NCBI GenBank assembly: GCA_002007465.1
Contig: LNAC01000375.1
Location: forward strand, 784,831 to 848,830
Origin: Ailurus styani
Taxonomy: Eukaryota > Chordata > Mammalia > Carnivora > Ailuridae
DNA length: 64,000 nt
Reading direction: 5' to 3'
Below are positions 1 to 12,218 of this stretch, one piece after another; position 1 is the first letter of the stretch; each line of letters opens with the position of its first letter. Both the position numbers and the translations under genes were made by a program. The notes beneath the pieces were generated by a model. It saw only the letters and a program-made list of their open reading frames with translations, did not search any database and was not told the DNA's origin.

Positions 1-2084
1 ATGGTATATAGTTTTTTCCCTCTTAACTTACATAATGGATACTTAACTGAGATAGTATGTCATAGCAGTGACTTAATTTTTCCTTTTCCCTTTAGAAGTT
101 GTTATTACAAGACAAACATTTGTGTCATAGCTTTTATACAAGGCAATGTATTCAAAATTTTTAGCACTGTCTTACTTTTTAAAGCTATTGATGAATTCTG
201 ATACTTTGAGACCATTTTTAAAAGTCATTTTGAATTCCACTCACATCCTCTAAAGTGTTAAGTCCAATTCAGTACTATATTAATATGAAGCTTAATGGTG
301 ATCTATGTTGGGGAATATGTATTTTTAGTGTTTCAAAAGTATGCAAAATCGACCAAAATATTTTCCTAATCCAAAAGAGTACTAAACTATGCAGAATTAA
401 TTAGATGAGAGATGACAGAGAATAAAATATGGCCCACAGACATAGTAGGAAAGACGGAAATGAAACTTTTTACTTATTTTTTTCTCCAGCATCTTTAGCA
501 ATTCAGAAAATCTGCAACTATAAAATGCCCAATGGACAGTAAGAAGCAGTGTTATAGTTCTTTTGTCCTCAAAGCTTAAGTTATAATGAGAAATCACACT
601 TTAGGACTTTGCAGAATCAGGGTGACCTGAAGTGCAAAACTATATAATTCCTAAATCTTCTGGTTAGAAGCCTTTTTAAAAGAGTCTAATCCTTGAGAGG
701 TGAGTAGTCAGGGTTTTCTATAAATAAATGCATTGCTATCAAGGGGTTCAAAACCAATCACAGACTCCGAAGGGTTAGAGGAGATGAATTTTGATCTAAA
801 GTTATGATGAAGATTATCAGCCATTGCTTAAGACTTTGCCCATGCTTCATTCCTGTCATGATGTATATTAGATCTTACTGCTGAGATTTATTACATGTAA
901 GGAAAAAAAATCTACTTTGAACACATTTTGGGCTAATTTCTTACTCCATATAGAGATTTTGTTCCCCTTAAATTCCATAATCTGATTTCTGGGCTAGAAG
1001 AGATCAATATATTCAGGTTAAAGGAGAAACGAGCCAGTTCAACCTTTTACTTACTCTCTGAATTAAAGTTTCAGAAAACATTTTGTAAATCATATCCCTT
1101 CCACACTTTTCACACCTTATAATATCAACATTTTATAACTCAACAGAGGTAGCTTGACTTGTGTTTATGGCTCCTTAATAATTAGGACAGCAGGATAGAT
1201 TGCTTTGCTTTTATAAGACTTTCTGGGGTTTCTTAGGGTCATGTAGAAATATTGCATTTTCTCTGTGCTATTTTTTTCCTTTTTATTTATTTTTTGGGTG
1301 GGGGTGGGCAGTGGGCAGAAGCTGAGTAACCACCACTGCAATGACAGAGATGCGAACAATTGTATTCTCTGAAATTTTCCTCAGAGTCTCTATATAGATT
1401 TAGAATATAAACTTTTTATGGGTGACAAGGACAGAGGTCATGGAGAGGAGGAATTATGATTCAATTTAGTTCCACTGATTCCCATTGATATAAAACTTCA
1501 ACCACCCAATTTAATCACAATAACTGGATCTTTCTGGTTTTCACTGAATTCAAGTCTGCTGGTATAGCTTTGACATGTTAATAGCTGGCAATCAAAAGAT
1601 GTTCAAAGATTAATAGATTGATTTAAATTTGCTGGATGAATCCGAGGAGGAAAGAAAAGATCTGGCTACATATTTGGGTCTGGAAATACAATACATATTA
1701 TTCACATAAATTGAATACCTCATTTCTATAGCTCCAAGAAAATAAAAATGGTGAGTTCTAATCTTTACACTCTACTCATTTCTATTTTAAAAAACGTAGA
1801 ATGTGTCTAGAAGTAGAATAATAACCTCTTAAATAAGGACTGAACTTTCTCAAATAAGAGTCTCAGAGTATTTCTTAAAATACATGTTATAATACAAGGA
1901 AGAAACATATATAATATGCTATAAAACCTCACTAAAATATTGTGAATGTTAAAAAAAATATCGTGAATGTTGCATCAAATTCCAAAACATCTAATGTTGG
2001 CTCTGATGTCCCTTTACGATCAGAACAACTTATCTAAGGGACTCATTGGTCACTATAGTGTGCTTTTTAATATGCATTTCTTCA
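1..2084. other. Unique AT-rich non-coding DNA
   Basis: No repeat family, exon or RNA gene is recognised here. Open frames are short (66 codons or fewer) with no recognisable protein content. A small imperfect direct repeat (AATATTGTGAATGTT, then AATATCGTGAATGTT) lies near 1936-1971. Very old repeats beyond recognition by eye could be present. Confidence 0.5.
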
Positions 2085-2400
2085 TATAACAATATTTATT
2101 AAATACCTATTATGTAAACTTTGAAGAAGCAAAGATAAAAAAGACATGGTTATATTAGTCCGTAAAAAGGAGGGAATGTGTAGATGTAATTTCAGTACAA
2201 AGTATACATTTTGATAACTATTACAAATGTATGTTTGTAAAGAAGGAAGGAATGTCTGTAAACATAATTTCAGTACAAAGTATACATTTTGATGACTATT
2301 ACAAATGTATGTATGCACACAGTGAATAATGAAGAGTGACTAACTTTGCCCAAGGCCCATAGCAACACAGAGGGGATTTAGGTCTGGCAGAGATTTTATA
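2085..2400 (-). repeat. Ancient L2/MIR-class remnant, minus strand
   Basis: The left edge (ATTTATTAAATACCTATTATG) resembles the reverse complement of the shared L2/MIR 3' end. The right edge (AACTTTGCCCAAGGCCC, then AGGTCTGGCAGAG) resembles the reversed MIR core. The centre is expanded by a 78-bp tandem duplication at 2162-2317. The match is weak and two separate fragments are possible. Confidence 0.4.
2162..2317. repeat. Two-copy tandem duplication, 78-bp period
   Basis: The stretch AATTTCAGTACAAAGTATAC occurs at 2188 and again at 2266, followed in both by TTTTGATRACTATTACAAATGTATG. Copies differ at several bases and a few short indels in the left part, so the event is not very recent. It sits inside the ancient L2/MIR-like remnant. 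Confidence 0.8.
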
Positions 2401-2439
2401 CTGTATCTTGTTGAAGGATATGAGCACAGAAGGGGGTAA

Positions 2440-3330
2440 AAGATACCAGGCGAAAAGAAAAGTGTATTCTTCAGAGTCTACTCAGGAGACAGAAATCACA
2501 TTGGTTAATCTGAACAGAAAAATATAAAGAATTGCTAACTACTAAATGCAGCTAAAAGAGGAAAAAGAGAACTCAAAAGCATAAAAAATAGGAAATACAG
2601 AAAGCAGCTACTACCTGTAAGACTGAGGGGGAAGACCTTTGCAAAGGAGGAACACACTTGAAAAAGTGCACCACCCTGACTTCCTAACCCAACCCCAGGC
2701 TGAGAGACAGATCTTACTGGAAAGCGTGACAAAGCAGCTTGCTGATGGTGAAGAAATATGACAGAAGGTAGGGGTTCAAGTTGGTTTGGGGAGCAGCCTC
2801 TTATGGGGTTTAGAGACCTGCTAGAGCATGAAGGTAGACCAGACTTGGTCCACAAGATCCAGGGCCATGTGACTGAGATGCTCACTGGGCTGCCTGCTGG
2901 CAGGAGTTGGCCCAGAGGATAAACAGTGAGTGTCGCTGGACTTCTGGAAGCCACTAGCAGCTGTGCGAAGGAGCAAGGCAGAATATCCCTTGGACCAATT
3001 TCCTTGTTGTGGCTTTGCAGTGGCTTTCCTACATCCTTTACTGACAAAGCCTTACATTGCACCAGCTTGCCAAGGAAAAATTGAGTCAAGTCTCACAAAG
3101 TAGGGTAAACACAAGTGGATTGGAACTGAGAAACAATATGACTTGTGGGATGTTGGTTTCAGATGAGCATGAAAAAACAAGCAGAACTTGGAAAACATCA
3201 CACAGTTAAGCCTGGCTTGGAGAGAGTAACTTTAGTAAGATGTACAGAGAGGTTGGGATAGCTGGAGCCAGAGAGTCAAAGAACTACAAAACAATTCTGA
3301 TCTTAAGGACAGTGACTGAGTGAGACTTGT
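2440..3330. other. GC-richer unclassified segment, possibly an ancient repeat
   Basis: This 0.9-kb stretch is clearly richer in G+C than its surroundings. On the minus strand it has a 184-codon open frame (2535-3089), the longest in the window. The frame is rich in Ser, Leu and Pro, has a hydrophobic end and shows no motif I recognise. The opening (CAGGAGACAGAAATCACA) has the flavour of an old mammalian interspersed repeat, but I cannot name a family. I do not call the frame a gene: it lacks convincing homology, a splice context or codon bias. Confidence 0.35.
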
Positions 3331-3394
3331 TCTTCTGAATGCTTTCATCATGGAGGATGAACCAAATGATTTAAGGCTTTAAGGAATGAATCTC

Positions 3395-3530
3395 GCCTTG
3401 AATATGCAGTAGAATCACCTGGGAAGACATAAAATATTATAGGTTCCTGTGTTTATCCTATCTCTCCTGTTTCAAAATCTATAGGGTAGCACTTTTAAAC
3501 CAGGAGATTCTAATGCTGATTGAACTAAGT
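3395..3530 (+). mobile_element. MER5-like hAT DNA transposon remnant
   Basis: GCAGTAGAATCACCTGGGAA, followed about 90 bases later by CCAGGAGATTCTAATGCTGA, has the layout of a MER5A-type non-autonomous hAT-Charlie element (interior 'GAATCACCTGGG' and 'GATTCTAATGCTG' blocks). Neither terminal inverted repeat is recognisable, so only the interior survives. Sequence divergence is high, as expected for this old family. Confidence 0.5.
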
Positions 3531-4938
3531 TTTTCTACCTAATGAAGAGATGACAATGACCTAAAATAAGATAGCAGTAGTGAAGGTAGAATTGGAAAAA
3601 CTTAATCTTGTAAAATTGTGTAATTTTAAGTGAATTTTTCCTATAAACAACTTTGTAAATGAAATACATGTAGAGTTGTCTCAAGGCAAAATTTCACCTT
3701 CTGTATCCTTCCTTTTTGATACTTTTTCAACAAATAATTCAAATACCTATCAAAATGTGTCAGGAAAGGTTCTCATGTCAATAATCACTTGTATGTTAGT
3801 ATGAATTGAAACCAAAGTGTTTCTTTTTCCTAGATGTATTTGAATTTTGTTTCTGACCTTGTACTGCAGAATATACAACATTGTTATGAAAAGAATTCAG
3901 GCAATAGGTGGATTGGGAGACCAGGTAGCCCTTTTGGTACCTTAAATTACACAAAAAAATGATTGCTTAATCTGGCAAAATTTAAGGCTGTTTTAAGTGT
4001 CATAAAAAATATTAATGCTCAGAACCCAAATTTTCATGATCCTGAATCAACAGTCATCTTGTATAGTACTTGGGCAGACAGATAAATAGATGAACAGAGA
4101 GATCATCATCACTTTATTAGATCCATTTCATTTGTCATTTTCTATCTGGTAAGGCATATATAAATGAGACAGGGCACTTTAATATACCTTGTGTATCTGG
4201 ATATTTGGTCATGCTGGACCTGTTCTCCTGTGTTTAAAGAACCAGAAAATCAAGATCCTAAAGGAAGACTAGAAGCTCATTTAATGATAATACTTAGCAA
4301 AGTTTGAGGATCCTGAAGCAGAGACTATGATATTTAAAGAATTTTTAAGTACCCTGGTAGAATAATTAACAAATCATTACTGAAACAAAACTCATATGAC
4401 ATTTTCTGACATTTAATTATGTTTAAGGTCTGAAATAATGTGGTGTGTTATGTTGACAATTAAAAAAATAGATTTGAAAAGGTTGCATGCTTCAGTGCAA
4501 TTTATTTTAGGGTCTGAAAAATTAGTTTAATCAAAAACTAGTTCCTCCCCTTAAAATGGCCAGTGCTAGCAATTAAAATGAAAATAAAAGTCCACTTGGT
4601 TTATTTCTATGTGAAACATATTGAGCAGATCTGCTTTAGAAATTGAAAGGCTTTCAAATCTGCAGTAAATGTACTGCACTCTTGATACCGCTTTATGCAT
4701 CACTCATTGGAAAATAGCTCGCAAGTTTTGGAAGTGTGGTTAATTAAAACAGAGACAAAGAGAAAAAGCAACTGCTCTCAAGTTGTTGTCTGGAGTTCCC
4801 AAACAGTTTCTGACTCATTCCATTAACAAAACTGTCACAACAGAGAACTTCATTGGCAATATGCAGAACAGTTTTCAAGGACCATGCAACAGGGCAAACC
4901 AAGGCTGCTTAGTATAACTTACATCTTGACTGGTTGTT
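3531..4938. other. Unique AT-rich non-coding DNA
   Basis: No repeat or coding signal is recognised. The part at about 4660-4930 is less AT-biased and free of recognisable repeats. It could be a conserved non-coding element, but nothing in a single sequence proves conservation. Confidence 0.45.
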
Positions 4939-4948
4939 AAAGTCACAT

Positions 4949-5144
4949 AAAGGGGTGCCTGGGTGGCCTAGTCATTAAGCATTCACCTTCAGCTCAGGTC
5001 ATGATCCCAGAGTCCTGGGATCCAGCCCCGCATTGGGCTCCCGGCTCAGCAGGAAAGTCTGCTTCTCCCTCTCCCACTCCCCCTGCTTGTGTTCCCTCTC
5101 TCCCTGTGTCTCTCTGTCAAATAGATAAATAAAATCTTAAAAAA
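4949..5144 (+). mobile_element. CAN SINE, full length
   Basis: Head (GGGTGCCTGGGTGGCC), internal promoter-like tRNA part, CT-rich body and AAATAAAATCTTAAA tail are all present. Target-site copies AAAGTCACAT flank it at 4939-4948 and 5145-5154. The older GTCATTAAGC head variant distinguishes it from the young mustelid-type copies. Confidence 0.9.
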
Positions 5145-5154
5145 AAAGTCACAT

Positions 5155-7620
5155 CAAAGCCAAATATAATTAATTCTATCACAGATCCATTTGTAATCAT
5201 TTTAATTACTTTCCCCTTTAGATTAATCCACCAAGGGTCCAAATAATGTACAGATATTAGGGGAAGGAGGGTAACAGTTTCAATAAATTCTTTGAGGTTT
5301 TCTGGTGCATCACCTTTTCAAGTCTCCAGGTCAAGCCTAGGTACGGTTGATGTTGATGAAATAGAATAAGTAAAGCTTACCACCATGGTAGGTAATAATG
5401 TAGATAAATAAGGAGGAAACCTGAAATTTGGTTGAAGGGAAATAAGATTCGTATTTGAGAAGTGAAGAAATATTTCTAATATGATATTTAGTTTACGAAG
5501 AATTCAGCTCCAATGATCACAAAAGGCATCTAGTCAACATAAGAATGAATGTGGAAAGAACTGAAAACCATTGTGCAAAGGGCTGAAGGCACACAGCATT
5601 AGTGAAGATACGGGGCTTATTGGGAAAAAATATAGCAGGCATTTAGTCAAGTAGACCTAACTCTCACTCCTAACCCTCATTATCCGACAGCTTAGGACAG
5701 ACATATATAGTCAGCATTCATCATGACCGCCACACAGTGCCCAATAGAGAGTGTCCCTGTTTCTGTAATACTCTACCTATTTATTGGTTGAGGGGGCAGA
5801 CTACATCCATAAACCTATAAACTTACTGGTCAGAAAAGTGGGCATGTTATAAAAGGGGAAGCTCTGGAGTCTGCTGCCCTAACTCAGCTTGTTTTTCTGT
5901 TGACATCATCCAGACCTGCTATGCCAGCTCTTCTATAAGCTACTAACAGTGGGAATACAATTAATCTCCAGACTTTCAGTCACTTTCAGGAAACTGACCT
6001 TACTCTTCCTTTATTCCTTTGCCATATGTTTATTACATCAGTGCTACTTCCATCATGTTAATTGTTGAGCTGGAAAAGTTTATGCCAGAATCAATGTGAG
6101 GTTTGTATGCCCCATATATGCAAAGCTCTGCAGCAGGCTCTGCCTCCCACTGTCATCTTTTTCTCACTTTCTTTTCTTCTTCACAAAGAGAAGTATTAAT
6201 TACCTGTCATTCCAGAAGCTGGAAAGACTCTGCTCTGGTGCTAATTTATCTTTGAATCAAGTGATTTTGTCAAATAAATTGATTTTACAGAATCATTCTC
6301 TTCACTAGATCTCCTCAGCAGCATTCAAAGAATTAGAATTTAGAAGTTTGGATGGCCAGTCCTTCACGTTCATTTTTAAGTGCTATGTATTTGGATTATC
6401 CTCGAAACAAATGTTTCCTTATTCATTCCAGTTCTTTTTTTCTGTTTCTGTCTCTCTTATTACATATTTGAGTTTTATATACATTACATACATAGGTATA
6501 TACGTAAACACCTTGTAATATTAAATCAGATGAAAAATACTAGTATCCGGTTAGAGATTCTATAGTGTTGAAGTATATAAAAATACAATTTATGGCAGGT
6601 AAATACAATATTTTGATATACCTTGAAGAGAAAAAGAAAAAGGAAAATAGCCTTGTGCAATGTTATTAAAAAAAAATCACATCGTTAAAGTGCTCATGAC
6701 ACTTAGTAAGAGTATACGTTCTATAGGAAGTGTGAAATACTGTGATGATGCCATGTTCTATAACTTAAATTTTATATTATTTTGGGGAATATGTCTAGAA
6801 AAATAAATTTTGAAATATTTCACGGTTTTGATTAGTGGTTTTATTGATTTGCAGCTTATCATTCTATGCAAAATTCAATATTAACTCAATTATCTTCGGT
6901 CATTACCTAGGGATCAATTTTAAAAACCCTCTTATTCCCACTATTAAATAAAGGCAACACTAACGATATTCTGTCAGTTTCAAATTGACTGATTTATCAC
7001 ATCATTACACAGCCATTCTGCATCTGCACTTTGTTTGTGGAATAATATAGCTTGAAAAAAACAAATCACTATGCTCTCTACTATTGAAATTATTAGTAGA
7101 AAGGCAACTCACACACCAAAAAACAAATGGTACTGCAATTTTTAGATGCATTTGAGTTACATATTAGCTATGTGTCAGTCACACTTTTAATTATTTATAA
7201 CTGTTCCATTTCTAAGATTTCAGATTCTCTCTCCTTATTCCTTTTGACTGCCTGCTCCACTTTGACTATATGACAGATACACCTCTGAAATCAATCTACC
7301 TGTATAAAATACCTGGTTCTAGTTGGTTCTGACTACTGACCTTATAAAAATGAATGTTATACTCATAGCTTATAAGTTGATAGTGGTTATTTATTTAGGA
7401 CATTGATGGTCAGAACAACTCAAATTCCATAGAAGTTGAGAAATTTTGACTGGTAAACTAACTCCTAAACCTCTGACTCATGGGTTTTTAGTAAAAATTA
7501 AACAAAAATATCAAACAATTATCTATTGTAGATTCAGAGTGACACTATTTTCACTTCTTTTTGGATTCCCAGTTTTGGATATATGTAGAATTCCAGGGAA
7601 AAATGGAATATAAAATTGTG
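5155..7620. other. Unique AT-rich non-coding DNA
   Basis: About 2.5 kb with no recognisable repeat family. Open frames at 6096-6308 and 6380-6565 (70 and 61 codons) are low-complexity, without recognisable domains, and are taken as chance. Confidence 0.5.
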
Positions 7621-7631
7621 AGGTTTTTCTC

Positions 7632-7840
7632 CTTATTTTTTAAATTTTTTTTAATGTTTTGATTTTTATTTGACACAGAGAGATAGAGATCACAAGTAGG
7701 CAGAGAGGCAGGCAGAGAGAGAGGAGGAGGCAGGCTATCCGCTGAGCAGAGAGCCCGATGCGGGCTTCGATCCCAGGACCCTGGGATCATGACCTGAGCC
7801 GAAGGCAGAAGCTTTAATCCACTGAGCCACCCAGGTGTCC
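7632..7840 (-). mobile_element. CAN SINE, young mustelid-type, minus strand
   Basis: Reverse orientation: T-rich tail at the left, GATCACAAGTAGGCAGAGAGG body, and head ending ACTGAGCCACCCAGGTGTCC. An 11-bp target duplication AGGTTTTTCTC flanks it at 7621-7631 and 7841-7851. Confidence 0.93.
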
Positions 7841-7851
7841 AGGTTTTTCTC

Positions 7852-8863
7852 TTTAAATGACTAAAATTATTATATCAACCATATGATTGTTTTTGGTTTT
7901 AGAACATTGCTGAAAGTATTCCTTTGGTTACATTTTGTAGGAGACAAATACCTATATTTTTTAATAATTAAAAATGGAAAAGAATATCCTAAAAACTTGA
8001 ATTAAAAAAGAGAACTGAAAAATTCAATCATTTTAATAGGGTAAATTAGCTACATTAATTTTAAAAAAGAATTGAATCTAGTTAGCATCTTATTCTAAAT
8101 GATTTGCTCAACTTATTTGGAACAATTCCCAATTGATTTTAAGAAACCAACGGGGAATTGTTGAGTAGCTTTTAAAAATATTACACTTTTAAGAATTCAT
8201 CAATGTTAATTGTTGTTATTTAAAACATCAGTCTTAGGCTATTACTCTAATTACTAAGTATGGAATTACTAAGTATGGAATTCTAATGGAGGTATTTACT
8301 CTTTATTTTATTAAATTTTCTCATTATCTTTTACACATCACCCTGAGTATTTAAACATTATCTGAAAAAAATACACATTATATAAAATTGTTATTATGGT
8401 AACAATACTAGCTGAAGTAAATCATTCATAGCGTGTACTCACATCTTCAAGTATCAGGTAGTTCCCAACCATATTTGTTAAAATGTACCTATTTCTAGCT
8501 TTTGTTCAAAAGTCATTCTAATAAAGACAAGTTCCTATACCAAGTATAGTTTTATATGTGTATATATGTATATGTGTGTATGCACATATATTTATAATTA
8601 ACATCATTAATATTAATATAATTAACTGTGCCAAAAAAACTATGAACTTAAAGACAGAGTATGCATGCTCTAGTATACCACAGATTTGGAATTTGTTTTT
8701 TCAGGTCATAAAATCATGACACTTATCATATAATAGAGACCATCATTATAATAACACCAGCTGCTAAAAAACTACATAAATCAAATTTTGTAAATACTAA
8801 TAAACAGCAATACAGCTTGAGTGAAAGATAAGAGTTGTTAAATCACATTAGAAAACAATCTCA
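7852..8863. other. Unique AT-rich DNA with small simple repeats
   Basis: Contains a two-copy 15-bp tandem repeat (ATTACTAAGTATGGA at 8250 and 8265) and a TATATG/TGTG-rich stretch around 8550-8600. Nothing else is recognised. Confidence 0.5.
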
Positions 8864-9072
8864 GGGAGCCTGGGTGGCTCAGTCAGTTAAATGTTCAACT
8901 CTTGATTTCAACTCAGGTCATGATCTCAGGGTTATGAGATCGAGCCCTATCTTGGTCTGCCCTGGGCATGGAGCCTGTTTGGGATTCTTTCTCTTCCTCT
9001 CCCTCTGTACCACCCCCACCTCCGCTCCCGCCTCTCTTCCTCTCTGTAAAAAAAAAAAAGGAAAGAAAGAAA
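8864..9072 (+). mobile_element. CAN SINE, diverged
   Basis: Starts GGGAGCCTGGGTGGCTCAGT and ends in a CT-rich body with an A-rich GAAA tail. A possible target duplication (GAAAACAATCTCA versus GAAAATCTCA) flanks it but needs a 3-bp gap. Open frames across it on both strands are SINE read-through, not genes. Confidence 0.85.
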
Positions 9073-9589
9073 AGAAAATCTCAAAATGGATGACTCTTGC
9101 CCTATCTCCAAGGAAATAGAATATGCGCAATGTTCCTTGAAATATCTGAGTCAATAATGCTATATGTTAACCTGAAATTTCCTTAATGAATATACACACT
9201 CATGCAAACATGAGTTTATGAGTGCACATAAACAAATCGTGAGCTATCTTTTTTTCTTAATCCCCAGTACAATATCAGTAGCCCCACATTAAGGAAATGT
9301 GCTATTTTCTATGTCCCTAGACAAAAGAAAAAAAATCCAGAAAACATGCAGTGGCTGAGCTTTTTAGTTGCTCTCAGATGTTTGGGACTGCTGATGATTA
9401 TAGTGGGATGAAAAAGGAAAAGGAAAAAAGTAATCATCTGTAGCCTCTGTCATGAAGGAAGAGACACGATGGAGCCTCAGCTTAGAGAGTACTCAAATTT
9501 TTGTTCAATAGGCAAGAATGAGTGTAATTGTAGATGTTGGGTCAGAAGAGAATGAGGGGATATTGTCATTTATTTCAGGTACTATGACG

Positions 9590-9730
9590 AGATTTACATT
9601 TTAGGAAAATCCAGAGGCTATTTGGAAAATATTTTAAGAGTAAGACTGAAGAAAGGCAGGTAGGTTTGATAAGGTAGGGATCCATGCAAAAGATGAGGAG
9701 AGCTTGGAAACAAAGTCTTTGTGCTGTTGA
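9590..9730 (-). repeat. Possible L2 fragment, minus strand
   Basis: The segment running from CATTTTAGGAAAATCCAGAGG to about 9730 follows the order of the reversed L2 coding part just upstream of its 3' region. Divergence is high. The preceding 9073-9590 holds nothing recognisable. Confidence 0.35.
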
Positions 9731-9824
9731 CATATATACTGGATTGTGAAATACATAATACAGCTATGATATGAAAATGTATGTAGAATCATGATATTTT
9801 TCTACAAATAAGAACCAATTTTAA

Positions 9825-9847
9825 CTCACTGAGCCACCCAGGCACCC
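9825..9847 (-). mobile_element. 23-bp SINE head remnant between perfect target-site copies
   Basis: Only the reverse-strand SINE head remains (CTCACTGAGCCACCCAGG plus CACCC). It is flanked by a perfect 15-bp direct repeat AAGAACCAATTTTAA at 9810-9824 and 9848-9862. The tail and body are missing. The four bases TTAA end the left target copy and also precede CTCACTGAG in intact SINEs of this window (for example at 23931-23950). A deletion using TTAA microhomology therefore explains the structure. Confidence 0.85.
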
Positions 9848-9992
9848 AAGAACCAATTTTAATATGCATTTATGAAAGGAAGTGTTTTACAACTCTGAAA
9901 TGTTATAATGTTACTGGGTTAATTTTAATTTTGGGGATCTGGCACATAAAACTGGAAGAAATATGCTAAGTAGACATGTAATACAATATGAT

Positions 9993-10199
9993 TGGGATGC
10001 CTGGGTGGCTCAGTCACTTGAACACCCAACTCTTAATTTCGGCTCAAGTCATGATCTCAGGGTCATGAGATCAAGCTCTGCATTGGGTTCCCTGCTCAGC
10101 AGGGAGTCAGCTTCTCTTCATCTCTCTCCCCCTCTCCCTCTGTCCACCATCCCCACTCATGCTCTCTCTCTCTCCGAAATAAATAAATCTTTCAAAAAA
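9993..10199 (+). mobile_element. CAN SINE, full length
   Basis: Head GGGATGCCTGGGTGGCTCAG, the GTCATGATCTCAGGGTCATG block, CT-rich body and AAATAAATAAATCTTTC tail. No clear target duplication is found; only ATGATT is shared by the two flanks. Confidence 0.88.
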
Positions 10200-10641
10200 T
10201 GCCATGATTTTGTAAGTAGAATATATAATTAAAATATTGTTTTGCCCAAGTCAAAATTAACACTATACATTCCTTCCATGGTAGATTTTTAATTACTTCT
10301 ATCTATAATAATCCTATTAAGTTTTTTTTGTAAGGTAAATAGAGATATTTTTAAGTGTACAATCAAATTACATCATACAAATTTGGTGGATTTTTATTTA
10401 ACACTTTAAAATACAATTTGAATTTCTAAAACTTTTTAAGAATAAAGATTTAATTTCATGCAAATTATATACACGTATATCTATATTTGCATATCTATTT
10501 ATCAATAGAACTCCTCTGAACAACACATGTATTTATATATCTATATTAGTATCTATGTTTACTGTCCTTAGAACTCATAAATAGATGCAAAATAATGTAA
10601 CTTGTCCCCAGTCATGTAGTTTGTCTTAAATTTTGCTTTTA

Positions 10642-10803
10642 TTTATTTTATCTTTTTTGGGGGGATTTGCAATTTTATTTATTTATTTATTATTTTATTT
10701 TTTATTATTATTATTTGCCCCAGGGGTATAGGTCTGTGAATCATCAGGGTTAAACTTGTCACAACACTCACCATAGCACAAACCCTCCCCAATGTCCATA
10801 ATT
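10642..10803 (-). mobile_element. L1 3'-end insertion, minus strand, 5'-truncated
   Basis: CCCCAGGGGTATAGGTCTGTG and CACTCACCATAGCACAAACC are the reversed carnivoran L1 3' UTR, also seen in plus orientation near 21.4, 56.5 and 61.3 kb. A T-rich tract at the left is the reversed poly(A) tail. Target copies AAATTTTGCTTTTA (10628-10641) and AATTTTTGCTTTTA (10804-10817) differ by one base. Confidence 0.9.
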
Positions 10804-10817
10804 AATTTTTGCTTTTA

Positions 10818-11955
10818 AAAGCAATCCTACAATAAACTTCATTGTATTTGAATTCATACAAGGCTTCATTTACAGGTAGTATATAGAAAATGAAATGGTT
10901 CAATCAAATAATATATTTTTTTCTTAATTTTGTTATTACCAAAATTTCCTTTACTTCAACCAATTTATTCTACCATTTACTAGTCTAAAAATGTCTATTT
11001 CCCCACAACCTCACCAATGCTAGTATTACCGAGCCTCTTGGTCTTGCCAATATTGTGAAAAATACTGTATTTTTTTATTATGGAGGATGTTGAGATTCTT
11101 CTTTAGTACCAACATGATTATTCACCATGCTGTGATGCCCAGCTGAGGAGATGACTTAGAGTTGAAATCTAGCCTACAGCTTCCCAAGTTATGTACTGTG
11201 ATGAGGCTTTTGCTGCTGAATGAAGGGGCACTTTGTTCTAGTTCACAGCAAGCTATCACAATAACTAGTAGGGGCACCGATTTGCTTAGGTATTCTTTGG
11301 CTATCATCCTATAAAATTGTTGAAGTCTATCTTATTGATATGATTTTTCTAATGTTACACATGTTTATTCTTTGTCATGTGAACTGCAAACAAATTTCAG
11401 AATTTCTTTTCGGTTGGTTTTATTTATTTTCATTTTTTAAGATTTTTTTTATTTATTTGAGAAAGAGAGAACACATGAGCAAGGGGAGAGACAGAGGGTG
11501 AAGCAGGCTCCCCGCTGAGCAGGGAGCCCAGGGCGGGGTTGATCCCAGGACCCTGAGATCATAACAGGAGCTGAAGGCAGACACTTAACCAACTGAGCCA
11601 CCCAGTCTCCCTGTTTGGTTTTATTTTTATCTGTTCTACTTTTTAACCATAAAAAGGTTTTTATGTAGTAAAGTTTATCACTTTTACCTTCTTATGCTTA
11701 TAAAGACATTCCATTCCCCAAGATAAGGAAATATTTACCCATATTTTCTTTTATATATTTAAAGTCACATATTTATATTAAAATTTTGATCCCTCTACAA
11801 TACACTGTGGTGTAGGACTGAAATAGAAACCAGCTTTATATTATTTCCAAATAACTAATAAATTTCCTCTCATTGAAATGTCACATTTAACATTATCTCT
11901 AATGTATACTGAAATATGTTTCTAGATGTTTTTTTCTGCTTATCCAAAATAATAC
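10818..11955 (-). mobile_element. Old L1 remnant, minus strand, interrupted by a SINE
   Basis: The run through TTTATTCTACCATTTACTAG and CCCCACAACCTCACCAATGC matches the order of the reversed late ORF2 of old mammalian L1 elements. It continues right of the SINE at 11426-11614 through ATTCCCCAAGATAAGG. No long frame survives; the 61-codon minus-strand frame at 11122-11307 is not recognisable. The subfamily is not assigned. Confidence 0.5.
11426..11614 (-). mobile_element. CAN SINE, older subtype, minus strand
   Basis: AAGATTTTTTTTATTTATTTG tail side, GAGCAAGGGGAGAGACAGAG body and CTGAGCCACCCAG head, in reverse. Target copies TTGGTTTTATTT lie at 11414-11425 and 11615-11626. It splits the old L1. 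Confidence 0.9.
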
Positions 11956-12012
11956 AGTTGTGAGTTCAAGACCCCATGTGGAGCCTACTTAAAAACAAAA
12001 ACAAAAACAAAA
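11956..12012 (+). mobile_element. 3' fragment of an older tRNA-derived SINE
   Basis: GTTGTGAGTTCAAGACCCC followed by a CTACTTAAAAACAAAAAC tail matches the end of the older CAN SINE subtype that lacks the CT-rich body. The 5' half is absent. The flanks ATCCAAAATAAT and ATCCATAAAAAT may be a decayed target duplication. Confidence 0.6.
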
Positions 12013-12218
12013 AATCCATAAAAATTATTTTTATACATATTTCTCTCTAGTTTATGAATTATTTATCTGCTATTCTTTATAACAAAATTGCTTGAAAGAG
12101 TTTATAGAATCTCAGCTTTGAATTTGTCTCCTCTCATTCTTGAACCAGTTTCTATGTGGCTTTTCCTAGTAAAGTCTCAGCATTTCACGGAAAGTACTCT
12201 AATAAATGTCAATATTTG

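Noticed and set aside
2535..3089. 184-codon minus-strand open frame, the longest in the window
   Set aside because: No recognisable domain, no splice or promoter context. It is Ser/Leu/Pro-rich and lies in a GC-richer block that may be an old repeat.
4949..5144. tRNA genes at SINE heads
   Set aside because: The heads derive from a tRNA and keep promoter-box-like sequence, but cannot fold as a functional tRNA and are followed by SINE bodies.
8835..9119. 94-codon frame with GAWVAQSVKCSTLDF
   Set aside because: This peptide is the usual translation of a CAN SINE head, not a gene.
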